NCBI GenBank assembly: GCA_023078685.1
Contig: JALGAS010000008.1
Coordinates: 1,984,001-2,048,000, forward strand
Length of the DNA stretch: 64,000 nucleotides
From: Neopestalotiopsis rosae
Taxonomy: Eukaryota; Ascomycota; Sordariomycetes; Amphisphaeriales; Sporocadaceae
Direction of reading: 5' to 3'
This document shows, piece after piece, positions 47,961-58,840 of the stretch. Position numbers and translations under genes: made by a program. Position 1 is the first letter of the stretch. Each line of letters opens with the position of its first letter. The notes below the pieces were generated by a model that did no database searches, was not told the origin of the DNA, and was given only the letters and a program-made list of their open reading frames with translations.

Positions 47961-49081
47961 CCTTTTGCGCGCATCTCCACGGGTTCGACTCTCTCTCTTG
48001 CTTGACCATGATGTATCCCAGCGATTACCTCGCTTCACGTCACGGTGCATTGGAGATGGAATACACTTTTAGGGGTACCTTGGTCCCGTCCCGTCCTGCC
48101 GCTAGGTCGCGTAGGTACTATGTAAGTAAAGTGTCGGCTTCATTGAGCAGTAGTGATCTGCAGGAGCGCACGCAGGTATCCTGATCGCCCGCCTTTGTCA
48201 GCTTCCACAAAAAATTCGAAAAACGGTTTCGGCGATCTAGGCCCTTCCCATAAATCCCACGTTGAGATCTGCCCTACCGGTCGAAACAGGCTTTGCTCCC
48301 GTAGGTAACTGTAGAAGGAAAGAACTACCTTTCAACCTATTCGACGTCGTCCACTTCAGGCGTTATTGTGTTTGGTTTGTTGGTGACCACACTGACGGAC
48401 AGACACTCTCACTCATTCTTGCTTCTACCATCAATACTATTTTTTCCTTTGTAAAGAAAAGGCGTCTGTCCTACAATTCTTTAGTTGTTGGGGGCATTCC
48501 TCCCTTCTACTCTTTTCCGCCATTCTTGCCCCGAGACTACCGCTGCTGCTGCTGCTGCTACTACTGCTACTGTCAACCACCATCGGTCCCGGCAGTCTAC
48601 TGCGACTCAACCCAGCGCGCAAGGCCAGAGCGAGCGCAGAAACCTTGGAAAGGTGCAGACCAGCGCCAATTCGCAGCACGCCACAGCACACATACATACA
48701 TACGAATGGACCCAGGTACAATTATTACATTATTTTCACCTACACTACGTATACTTTATTACCGCACGTTTGGAAGCGGGCGCCTCTTTTTGGGTCTGTC
48801 CTTGGTTTAGGTCCTCTTCCTCCTCCTCCTCGGTCCCACTCAATTTTTTTCCTTGGTAGCCTCTTAGTCCAGTCGGCTGCTCTTGCGCATTGCAGGTGTG
48901 AGTGGTGCCCCTCCGCACATCCTCTATCTACCGTACATACCTACCACCCTAGGTATCGATCCATCTGTCTGTCTGTCTGTCTGTCTATCTACTTGTTGAT
49001 TCCTCTGGCGAGCCACAAAGTCCAATAGCAGGGAGTTCCCTTCCTTCGCGACACGGCGGCCTTGCGTCCCTTTACTGAGAG

Positions 49082-49171
49082 ATGCAACGTCATTTCGAGA
49101 TTATCCCCCTCGTCGCTGCTGCCATTCTCGCTGGAGAATTGATCTGGTTTCTCCAGAGCTCCGCGTCCTAG
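49082..49171 (+). promoter_or_regulatory. Upstream open reading frame before the SET-domain gene
   Basis: An ATG at 49082 opens a 29-codon frame starting MQRHFEIIPLV with a hydrophobic middle, ending in TAG at 49169-49171, 140 nt before the main start. If the transcript includes it, it could reduce initiation at 49312. Transcript start is not known. Confidence 0.4.
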
Positions 49172-49311
49172 AACTCAACCACCAAACCACCAAAAATATC
49201 CCACCCCCACCAACGGACGGCGGTGATCAGTCAAGCTCAGCCAAGCCAGCCAGGCAACCACTCAGGAAGCGTAGTTCTCATCCGTGTCGACTCCCATCCC
49301 GCCACTCCGTT

Positions 49312-51078
49312 ATGGGCGACTGGTCTCGGACGGGGCTGACCGAGGAGCCATGCAACTCGACGTCTAGTGCCTCCACCAAATCTACCGGCCATGCCATGGA
49401 TGACTCTTCCAACGATGAGGACCTTCGCGTAGAACGTCTCTTGGAAACTCGTAGCCAGCTCACCGATCAACTTCTCGAGAATCCGTACGACCTGATCGTG
49501 TACTTGGGCCGTGCTGTAGTCTATGCTGATTTAGGCTATCCAGACCTGGCCGCCGGCGACGCTTACAAGGCTCTGTTGCTGACCGACGAGGTCAGCGACG
49601 AAAGTTTTGAGTTTCATGAACAAACCCTCGAGGCTCTGGAAAAGTATCAGCATGAGCCACTACCGACCGTGTTGGACCATGGATTGCTCAGCCAGATGGC
49701 GGGCTCAGAGGATGCTCTGCGCGATGTCAACATGCTGGCTCAAGTAGCCTCTGTCCGCGCATATCAGATTCTTGGTCTGGGCCTCCTCCTCATAGGTTGT
49801 CTGAAGAGTGCTCACACCTTCTGCGAGCGGGGACTCTCCATTGCGCCGGAGAACCAGGAGCTGCTCAACGTCCGTCACTATATCACGACCGTCGGACAGC
49901 GAAGGTTGCGCCAAACCAACTTTGACCCTAAGGATCTGCCGGAATGGGGCATGGTGCGACGAGAAGTGTACCCATGGAATGACCACGAGCCAGATCGCTT
50001 CTCCGACGAATCCCTCGAATTTCTCAATAGAGAACTCTCAACCATGGCACCGAAATGCGCCGTTCAGGTTGCGACCCTACCAGTCTTGCTCGATGCCGCC
50101 AGCGACATGGACACTTACCAGAACATCCCGACCTGCAAGCAACTGGGAGTCTTTGCCAAGGAAGATATCGCGGCTGGGGAGACTGTACTCGAGGAGTACT
50201 CGCTAGTCACTGCCAACAACCGCTTGAAAGAGTCTGTTTGTGATGCCTGCAGTGAAGAGCTCCCGCCACTTGGCAGCGAGTCTACAGCAGTGAACTGTGA
50301 GGAATGCTATGATACAGTATTCTGTAGTCAATTCTGTTACGACAAGGCTCAAGAGCTGTACCATCCCGCTGTCTGTGACAAGGACGTCGACTCGATCGCA
50401 AAGGACACCGATGCTCGGAATGCAGACGAGGCACTCCATCTCTTGCTGCTCGCACGTATCCTTGCCATGGCTGCGCACCAAGAGATTCATCCGCTGGATG
50501 TGAGTCAGATCAAGTACATCTGGGGTGATTTTGTGTCCTCCCGAGAGAATGAGATCGATCCGTCGCCAAATGCTGGACCACCGCCGCAGTGGACTTTGCC
50601 ATTCTCCTTCACATACAACATCGAAACTCCGTTTCACATCTTGGAGAAGATGGACATTGACGTGTATGCCACGGTTGCACAGCATGATTTGTGGGTCCTT
50701 AACACGCTGTATAGCAAATTTCGCGGAACTGCCTCGGCCCGCAAGAATCCACGTGACGGGAGACCGGACGTGGCTGCTGTTCATCCATTCTGGTGCCTCG
50801 CAAATCACGATTGTGACCCCAATGTGACATGGAACTGGGGTGGGCGCATGGTGCTCAAAGCTCGAGAGACTCGCGTTGTCGGGAACAGGCCTGGCGGCAT
50901 CCGCAAGGGTGAAGAAATCCTCAACCACTACTGTGACGTAACTATACCTGTGCAGGACCGCCGGGAATGGGCTGCTGGTAGTTTAGGCGGATGGTGCATG
51001 TGCTCCAGGTGTCGCGAGGAAGCGGCCGCAGCATCAACAAGCACAGACATGAACACCAATGGCTGGCAAACCCACTGA
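49312..51078 (+). CDS. SMYD-like SET-domain protein with MYND-type zinc module
   Basis: Single exon, 588 aa; a second in-frame ATG at 49396 is an alternative start. Residues about 35-200 are TPR-like helices. The SET domain is split: the first part GVFAKEDIAAGETVLEEYSLV (279-299), then a Cys module C310-x2-C, C329-x2-C, C338-x3-C, H351-x3-C of MYND type, then the second part with LANHDCDPNVTW (497-508, the N-H-x-C-x-P-N cofactor motif) and GEEILNHYCD (catalytic-type Tyr540). A post-SET C562-x-C-x2-C follows. This order is that of SMYD/SET5-like lysine methyltransferases, which methylate histone or non-histone proteins using SAM. The substrate is unknown. The nucleus or cytosol is expected, as no signal peptide or TM segment is present. 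Confidence 0.9.
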   Translation: MGDWSRTGLTEEPCNSTSSASTKSTGHAMDDSSNDEDLRVERLLETRSQLTDQLLENPYDLIVYLGRAVVYADLGYPDLAAGDAYKALLLTDEVSDESFEFHEQTLEALEKYQHEPLPTVLDHGLLSQMAGSEDALRDVNMLAQVASVRAYQILGLGLLLIGCLKSAHTFCERGLSIAPENQELLNVRHYITTVGQRRLRQTNFDPKDLPEWGMVRREVYPWNDHEPDRFSDESLEFLNRELSTMAPKCAVQVATLPVLLDAASDMDTYQNIPTCKQLGVFAKEDIAAGETVLEEYSLVTANNRLKESVCDACSEELPPLGSESTAVNCEECYDTVFCSQFCYDKAQELYHPAVCDKDVDSIAKDTDARNADEALHLLLLARILAMAAHQEIHPLDVSQIKYIWGDFVSSRENEIDPSPNAGPPPQWTLPFSFTYNIETPFHILEKMDIDVYATVAQHDLWVLNTLYSKFRGTASARKNPRDGRPDVAAVHPFWCLANHDCDPNVTWNWGGRMVLKARETRVVGNRPGGIRKGEEILNHYCDVTIPVQDRREWAAGSLGGWCMCSRCREEAAAASTSTDMNTNGWQTH

Positions 51079-53424
51079 TGATGAACGAGGTCAACATCAC
51101 TCGAGGTCAGCCTTCTTTTTTTCGTCGACGATGAAAATGACGGGGAGTCCTGGTTCTTCCGTAATTATACACGTGTTACGGTTGCCGACTCCTTGGGTAA
51201 TGATTTACCCACACCCCGGCTACGCGGAGGACAGCACTGGTGGTCTCACAACAGCCATCGAGTATACGCGCAGAATCACATAAGCTCTCTCCCTGCAATC
51301 GACAATTCAGACGATGCTCCTGGGAATGAGATTCGCTTTTGGTGTTATACGGCCACTGCAAAAAACAATAAGATGCAATCAACATGGCCGAGTCGAGAGT
51401 ACCACGACCTGTTTGTCGCCGTAGTCTGGGCTGACGTCCTTGCCGGGCCTCAAACCTTTCCTTCCGCACACGAACACTTTGTTACTTCTTCTTGTCACCG
51501 AGAAATGAGGATATCTACCAAGTAGCAAGCGAAGTCGTACACTGAAGGATCCCCCACTCTTGGTCGGAATAATAGCAACGAAAAGTAGCAAAAATACACG
51601 TAAAAAATTCTGACAGCTTTGTTGGCGAAGTCCAGAATTTGGCAAACTGCGATTTACAGACCCACGACTGTCATCGTTATGTGATGCCCATCAAGTGAAT
51701 TTTATCGCAGCCACCAGGCACAACTTTGCCGACCATGGAATCCTCACTGCAGTGGCAGATGAAGTGAAGTCTGCACAGACTTGACTGCATGATCAGGCGC
51801 TGGCAAGGGGAGGTAGAACTGCTGAAAATGTAGTGTCAAAGCTCACCTAGCCATAACGGCTTTCAATCGTCCTGCGCACAGGACTCAACAGTCATCCCTT
51901 AATGATCGTTGATGGTAAGCGATGCCATGCGTTGCAACAATGTCGCTCAATCTAAATCCAGGTGTTCTCGGGCTCGAATATCATGAGTTTGACGACGACT
52001 TGCCCAAATACGCCTGTCAGAAAACATCTCGAATCCCACCTATCATCTTTGAACAGCATCGGAATGGTTGATAATGCGGAATCACAAGCCATTCAACAAC
52101 TCTTGAGTTGCTTCGAGAATACCTGGAAAGTAACTCCAAATCCATCATGCGTGACAGCATCGTAAACCGAATGAGCGAAGCGCCGTGAAGTTGGTGCATA
52201 CTGGAAACCACAGGTGGGCGGCTATGGCGTAGAGAGTAGTAAGCCAGCGGGCTGTCGAAACAGGATCATGTCTCGTCCCCAAGTCGATGGAGCTGATGCT
52301 TCGTTCCTGGCCTGGGGGTGACGAAAGACCACTGTCCCCCTTCACACCCCCTTATTTCTCTTGGCCTTTTCTTGTCCCACGGTCAATACCAAGCTCTCCG
52401 CTCTGGGCATCCAGTCTCGCGGTCCTGAGGGATTTCTCGGCGCGCCAATGCCCGCCAAGACTGGGCGTATTTCCTTTGGTCGTCTTGGCTTTGGGCTATC
52501 CGGATCTTGGGCACGGCTTATTCAGGCGACTGGGCGATTGTAGGTTTTGGAATCCTGGCTGTGCTCATACACACCACACAGAGGGAGAGACAGAGGAGTG
52601 AGACCCTTGCTTGGCAAACGCCATGCTTGGCAGCCAGGACCTCCGGGGCAAAGGGCAAATTGAAATGGGGTAAGAACGGTAGGACAAGCTACGGTTAGAG
52701 ATGATGGTGATATGTTTCGTGAGTGGCTGTGCGAGAACAAATCTGTATTGGATGGCTCTTATCCCAGGATAGAAGACACGGCACTTGAAGATTGTTCGGA
52801 TCTTGCGGCCAGTAGAAGCTTTCGCGCTTTTTAGTCCAGATTGGGCTCAACACCTCCTGGACCTAGAGTCTTCTGTCGTTGATCACTGCCGTCGACCTGT
52901 GTTCTCGCATTTGCTGAAGAGCTGAGATGAGAGGCGACCTGCACTCACAGTTGCTGGCGAAATTCTATTAGCAAGGAGACTAGAGAGGGCTGTGCAACAC
53001 AAACTCAAAGGATGCTCGATGGCCAAATCGTAGATTCTGGTTTATTACACGTGGTGGTCGCACTGCCCGTTGCCGGATCGAAACCTTGAACGATCACTCA
53101 GCAATGACGCCACGGACCCTGCCGAAAACATTTCAGTGCAGCGTACACCAGGCGATTTTGCGAGTCAAGTGGTTCTCTGATTCACTTTTTCAAAATCACC
53201 CAGAATTATAAGAGAGGCATGGACTCGAAAGACAGAACAGCGCTCTGCATGCTCCAGTTCTCGATCGCTAAGACTTGTCAAGCAACTCAATCCACAAACG
53301 TGGGAATGCCATGTCAGTCTTGGCAACCAGAGGCAAAAAAGACACAATAACAAAGCTTTTTGGGCTATCGTGCACGAGGACCGGCTCATGGCGAAAAGGC
53401 TTACTAGTGAGCGAGACCGATTTC

Positions 53425-54113
53425 GCCAAGAAGACAGTAACCCACCTTCTTGAATGAGAGATGCCAAGTAAACCAGCCAAGAAAGTCATATCAAGCGGAA
53501 GGATCTTGGCCGTGGCGGAGTCCCACGAGCCAAGAACCACCAACGTTGGACGAACCGAGCGTCCCTTGCCTTTACCGGCAGTGAGTGGTCCGTTCTTCCT
53601 CGTGTGGATTATGGGGTAAAATGAGTCTTGTTCAGGCGGCGCACATGAGCTCTGCATGCAACATTCTGCAAGATGAGAGGAAACAGCAGAATAAGATAAA
53701 CGTGCGGCAATATATGCTTATACAATATGCATCGGGGATGAAATGCGATAATAAACAACAACTATTGTGCATCAGGTCGGGCGCAGGGGTAAAAGGATAG
53801 CGACCAGACACAGGTGCAAGCTGCGCGCAATGGGCGAGAGACTGAAGTAGGGCGCCAAGTCAGCCAAGTCAGAGAGGGAGCACTGGAGCAGCGTTCCGAG
53901 AGTGGTGGGAAGGGAAAAGGCAGCACGTTTGGATCGTTCGGCCAAGAACACTTTTTCGGACCCCGCTGCCAAGACTTTTGGCTCACTAGTGCGGTACACT
54001 CTTTTCCGCACAGGCAAGGCTGCATCGAGAGGTACCCCATGTATGCCAAGACCGCCAAGACTTCTCGTCTCCGACTTGGCCAATGGCTTGAGCTCATTCG
54101 AAGCAATGCCAAG
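53425..54113. promoter_or_regulatory. Cluster of PacC-type binding sites (GCCAAG) upstream of pacC
   Basis: GCCAAG occurs on the plus strand at 53425, 53463, 53476, 53529, 53854, 53863, 53941, 53968, 54045, 54054 and 54108, and on the minus strand (CTTGGC) at 53505 and 54075. GCCARG is the established PacC consensus. Thirteen sites in 690 bp compare with about 0.3 expected for a random hexamer on both strands at equal base use. This suggests autoregulation of pacC. Confidence 0.7.
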
Positions 54114-54289
54114 CCCGCGATCAGTCGCGACTCCCCAGATGATGAACCATAATAAGGAGATGGGCGCCCGTTCTCGCGCAAACATCTTCCTTTTCTCTGT
54201 CGATTCATCTTTTTCCAAGAATATAAGCTCAAAGGTGTTGGAAAGTCGTTGTGTTGATCCATTTTGACTTTCTCATCCCCCGGCATCCC

Positions 54290-54296
54290 ATATAAG
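54290..54296 (+). promoter_or_regulatory. Possible TATA element of pacC
   Basis: ATATAAG lies about 105 bp before the predicted start codon. A plausible core promoter element, not confirmed by a transcript start. Confidence 0.35.
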
Positions 54297-54398
54297 GATT
54301 GCATATCAATTCTATCTATTCTTATAAATTCTTACATTGCTACATACCACTTATACGGGTCGGATTATCCCCAACCGCCGATCCGCAATCCGCCAACC

Positions 54399-56287
54399 AT
54401 GTCTTCCAACGCTGCAGACAGCAACCCCCCTACCACATCTGGCGATAGCTCGTCCAGTGGAACCACTCCAGCTCCGTCCACGGCCACCACCGCGACAACA
54501 GCGACGACGGCGTCTACGCAAACCACTGCTACTACTCCGGCCACGCCATCCACTGCTGCCGCCGCCACTGCCGCCACTACCTCGTCTGCTGATGAGTCGC
54601 TTGTCTGCCGCTGGGGCAACTGCAATGAGCGATTCACTGCCGCTGAGCCGCTCTATGAGCACATCTGCGAGCGCCATGTTGGTCGCAAGAGCACCAACAA
54701 CCTGAACCTCACCTGCCAGTGGAACTCGTGTAGAACCACGACCGTTAAGCGCGACCACATTACTTCTCACATTCGTGTGCATGTTCCTCTCAAGCCGCAC
54801 AAGTGCGACTTCTGTGGAAAGTCGTTCAAGCGTCCTCAGGATTTGAAGAAGCACGTCAAGGTATGTTAAAATGCTTGGCATTGCCAAGAGAACCCACGTG
54901 TTGAAACACGTTTAACTTTTACTTTGCAAACAAAATGCTAACGCAATGAATGTAGACTCACGCAGATGACTCTGTCCTTGTTCGGTCACCTGACCAGCAC
55001 GCCGGCATGGGTGGTGGATATAGAACTCAGTCCAAGGGTATGTCCAACACGTCCATGCCACCATTGTTGTATTCATCAAATCTAATTCCTTGTCCAGCAC
55101 CTTCAAGTTACTATGACCACAACGGCCAAATCCGTACCAATGCTGCGCCGTATGGCCAACCGCACCCCGGTGGTCACCCAAGTGGCTACTACCAGCACCA
55201 GCCATCTTCCTTTGGCGGTCCCATGTACTACCAGCCCATCAGCAACCGTGGCGACCACATTGGTTACAGCGCCGCAGCTGCTGAGTTTGATCACCGCAAG
55301 CGCACCTTTGATGTTCTCAATGACTTCTTTGGAGATGTCAAGCGCCGCGGCTTGGACCCTGCCTCATACCACCAGGTTGGACAGAGATTGATGCCACTCC
55401 ACGGATTCGCCAACCCAGAGTACCTGCCTGCTCCTGCAGTTGCTGTGGGCGGCGGTGGTGGCAACGCTGGTGACCCCTATACTCAGCACTACAGTCTGCC
55501 CCCGATGCCCAGTGTCCGCACCAAGAGCGACCTCATTCAGATTGATCAGATTCTGGAACAGATGCAGAGCACCGTCTATGAAAACTCCAACACGGCCGCT
55601 ACCGCTGGTGTACACCAGGCTGGCTCTCACTACATGCCTCTTGGTTACCGACAGAGCCAGCCACCGGCTCACACCACTGCTGCCTCGCAGTCGTCTCTTC
55701 CAGCATACTCGCATGCTCACGACGCAGCATCGCCGCTCACTGCCGTTTCCTCAACCCACTCCAACGGTACCCCCGCTGTGACACCCCCTAGCAGCAGCAT
55801 GTCCTACACTTCTGGCCACTCACCCAGTGCTTCATCTTCTGGTCTGAGCCCCATCTCTCGACACAGCTCGACCGCGTCTGCCTTGTACCCCACGCTGCCC
55901 GCTGTCACTTCTGGCTACCCCGGACAATCTGCCACCTCGACTCTGGGACCTAGCTTTGATTCCGATCCTCGCCGCCGCTACTCTGGCGGTATGCTGCAGC
56001 GCGCCAACCCTGCTCAGCGATCGATTCCCGAGGAGCGTGAGACCACTCCCAAGGCGACAGAGTCCGTTGTCAGCTCTCCTTCTGCAGAGTCTGAGTCGAG
56101 CGGCGATGATTCTCCCTACGAGGCTTGGTTGGAGAACGTCCGCGTTATTGAGTACCTTCGCGAGTACGTTATCGATCGTCTTAAGCGTAATGATTACGAT
56201 GCAGACTCTCCTGCGTCATCAGACTCAATGGACGTGGACTCGCCGCCGCGGCAGCCTGCATACCCTTCGCTTCCTCTGGAGGCTTGA
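54399..56287 (+). CDS. pacC: pH-response transcription factor PacC/Rim101
   Basis: Model: exons 54399-54860, 54956-55037, 55098-56287 (577 aa). The start MSSNAADSN leads into a Thr/Ala-rich stretch, then three C2H2 zinc fingers: CRWGNC..H (70-94), CQWNSC..H (106-129) and [17 protein letters not shown] (136-156, completed across the first splice by KTHADDS). After the second splice follow the conserved [10 protein letters not shown] and the [18 protein letters not shown] helix. Two YPxL motifs (445-448 and 570-573) flank the conserved helix [14 protein letters not shown] (about 522-535). In Aspergillus nidulans such motifs recruit PalA around the signalling-protease site, so the full alkaline-pH processing pathway probably applies. 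The processed protein activates alkaline-expressed genes and represses acid-expressed ones by binding GCCARG, which is densely present in its own promoter. Confidence 0.97.
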
Positions 56288-57096
56288 GTAAACGCCAAAA
56301 ACCATTTTTATCTTCAATTATATTCTTGATATGAACTGTTAGGGACTTTGGGACTTAGGGACTGGCGTTTACGGTTGACTCGTGTGATTTGATTTTTCAT
56401 GAAACCCCATTTCTACCACGAAGAGGAAGCAGGTTGAACATTATGTAGTATTAGTAGTGTCCTGATACACTGTCACTAAACGCAAAAAAGAGAATTTCAA
56501 TACGTTAACATAAGATTTGTACGAATCGATCCTTGTGTACTGCTTAAATCAATGAGTATGTGTGACCTTGTGTGCCTGAGCAATATATTTTACTGCGTAT
56601 GGTATTATTTTTCATTGGATTATACACCTGAGATATCGTATTGATTTAGCAGCATTTGTTTGGATTATAAGCAAGTATTTGTCAGATGCGCTGGTGACCA
56701 CCAGATACCTGGACAGATTTTTAACTATAGAATACATAGTACATCACGATCATTCATTACTTGATAGGTAGCAGACTATAGATCTTAGGTATGAAGGTAG
56801 AAGAACCCTTGCCAATACGAAGAAAAGTGGTCCGATTCGGAGACTGCCTTGTGCTTCAACTGCCCCTCCCCCGCCAAGTGAGCTGTTGCCCTGCAAGCTC
56901 CAAGCTCCAGCCTTCAGAACTCTTGTTTAAACAACCCTCCAACGCGCCGTGTCGCAAGTCCGTTTCCCCTCAAGCTCGATTTTGTTTTGCTTGGCTTCCC
57001 TCTCCTCGTTCTACTCCACCCAACAAGCAGACAACACACAGAGTTCCAAAACCTCGAACGACCGCGCGGCCGAGCACCACCAAACAGCAAACAACC
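56288..57096. other. Intergenic region between pacC and TIP41
   Basis: 809 nt; the AT-rich left part is the pacC 3' region, and the C-rich right part from about 56800 is the probable leader of the next gene. An in-frame ATG at 56791 exists but would add an atypical extension. Confidence 0.6.
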
Positions 57097-58156
57097 ATGA
57101 CCACGCCCGTAACCCAGACCATGGGCCCGCCGGGCCACATCACGTCGCCGACGGAACCGTACCCGAGCCCGGAAGCCCTGGCGCGGGCGACGACGACGCA
57201 CCGCCAGGGCCGCTTCGCCATCTCCACGCGCAAGCTGCCCATCAGCAAGGCGGGTCCCATCGACCAGCTGGGCGAGGACCTGGGGATCCCGATCCCGGAG
57301 ATGATCTTTGGCGACAACCTGGTGCGCGTGGCCCACGCGCCCTCGGGCTGGTCCGTAGACTTCAACGCCCGCGACGCCCTCGACGCCGTGGACAAGACGG
57401 GCGACAAGATGCTCCAGGTCTCGTACGCCCGGGACTGGTCGGCCAGCCGCGAGAAGACGAGCGCGGGCATCCAGGAGGTGGTCAAGCCGTTTGACTGGAG
57501 CTACAGCACAGAGTACCGGGGGACGGTGGTAGCAGAAGAAGAAGACAAAGAGGAGGAGGGCGAGAGCAGCAACAACACGACGAAAAAGTCCTTCACCCCG
57601 TCAGACCGGCCCATACCCCTCGAGCTGCTCAAGCGCCGGGACCCGATCCTCTTCTTCGACGACGTGATCCTGTACGAGAGCGAAATGGACGACAACGGCA
57701 TCAGCATCTACAGCGTAAAGGTGCGCGTCCACGAGGAGCGCATGCTGCTCCTTGCCCGCCTGTTTATGCGCCTCGACAATGTCGTGGTGCGCATCCGCGA
57801 CACCCGCGTCTATGTCGACTTTGCCACCGAGGAGGTCATCCGCGAGTACACGGCCAAGGAGGCTGGGTTTGAGGATGTCAAGAGGGTGAGTTTTGTCTTT
57901 TTTTGTATTCTTCATCTGCTGATACTTGGGGCTTTACCTTGGGTTTTGAGCATGTCTTGCAGCAAGGGATTCGGTGTTTTTACGTTGATTCATATCTGGG
58001 AATAATAATGCTGACTAGACCCTTTAGAAACTGCTCATGACGGGACTGAGACCGGATGAAGTTCCCGCTGCCTTGAGAGACGCCAACCAGATTGCCGAGC
58101 TACTGAAAGACCGGATTGTAGATGGGACGAACGAAAGCGTAAAATTGGGATCGTGA
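57097..58156 (+). CDS. TIP41: TIP41-like protein, regulator of the TOR-PP2A branch
   Basis: Model: exons 57097-57885 and 58028-58156, with a 142-nt intron (305 aa). Recognisable TIP41 family stretches are GWSVDFNARDAL, FDWSYSTEYRGT, IPLELLKRRDPILFFDDVILYESEMDDNG, YSVKVRVHEERMLLLARLFMRLDNVVVRI and DTRVYVDF. In yeast Tip41 binds Tap42 and opposes its hold on PP2A-like phosphatases under TOR control. An acidic insert (EEEDKEEEGESSNN) interrupts the core. The ATG at 57097 was chosen over the in-frame one at 56791, whose 102-residue extension resembles translated leader (Cys/Pro/Ser-rich, no conservation expected). The intron hides a read-through frame ending in a false hydrophobic tail. The coding part is unusually GC-rich. 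Confidence 0.93.
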
Positions 58157-58840
58157 ACGAAGTGACTCCTCCTGTTTTCAAGAGATTATCGACTCTCCAA
58201 AGACACTTCCACATGAAGTCACGATCGGGCTGTGAATATTCTTTGATTGACAGTCTCAAGTGGAGGAACCTAGGTCTAGGTGATACCCGTGCGCGCTCGA
58301 ATAACAGCACAAGGCGTGGCGTGGCGGGAATGAACAAGGGTTTGCTATCAACAACGCCTCTTCTCGAGATCAACATGCCAGTATAACCTCAAGATGAGGT
58401 AGCGTATGAGCACGGATCTATGTTTCAGAGACTGAACAGACGAACCGTCACGAAACTAGGCAAGTATTGCATGGAAAAGGCGTCCAGGATTGATCATGTG
58501 GTTGTTTACAGAAACCGGCGTGCACAAATATGTTTTAGGCGATAGAAACTGCTTGAGAAACCCATCTATAGAGCTGTTATATCCGGCCACCGTAGCTTTG
58601 GGTGGAGTTCCCATTCGAAAGATAAATATCAGTCAAGTTTTGAAGAGCAGACTACCTATTTAAACGCCTTGGTATCGCCTGGTTTCGTTTCCCCCTTGAA
58701 TCCATATCGAACGAACAATGATGCTCAAGCAAAAATACACGGCAAATAATAACGTTCGTTGGGTACTTCATAAAAAGCATGCGCCTACTTTCATTCCATA
58801 TACTTGTTCAAGTCTGGGCACCTCTTCCCTTCTCATACCG
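58157..58840. other. Convergent 3' intergenic region
   Basis: 684 nt between TIP41 (+) and the basic low-complexity gene (-). No gene supported. Confidence 0.6.

Larger units (their letters stand above)
43226..49311. other. Gene-poor region of 6.1 kb with simple repeats
   Basis: No frame has a recognisable domain or a convincing exon neighbour. The region has CA-rich microsatellite sequence at 47880-47960, a CTGT repeat near 48965-48986 and long pyrimidine-rich tracts towards 49 kb that look like the promoter and leader of the SET gene. Unannotated RNA genes or small secreted proteins cannot be ruled out by eye. Confidence 0.5.
51079..54398. other. Long intergenic region upstream of pacC
   Basis: 3.3 kb without a supportable gene. 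Its right half is probably the pacC promoter and leader, rich in PacC target hexamers. Short frames here (e.g. minus 54304-53762) have no domain signal. Confidence 0.6.

Noticed and set aside
47866..48184. His/Thr-rich frames around 47.9 kb
   Set aside because: Produced by the CA microsatellite.
53762..54304. Frames of 148-180 codons on the minus strand opposite the pacC promoter
   Set aside because: Cys/Ser/Pro-rich with no domain; overlap the regulatory hexamer cluster and look non-coding.
56791..57096. 102-residue N-terminal extension of TIP41
   Set aside because: Composition resembles translated leader and the TIP41 family does not carry it.
57886..58005. Hydrophobic read-through tail of TIP41
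   Set aside because: Lies in the intron; splicing gives the expected family C-terminus.
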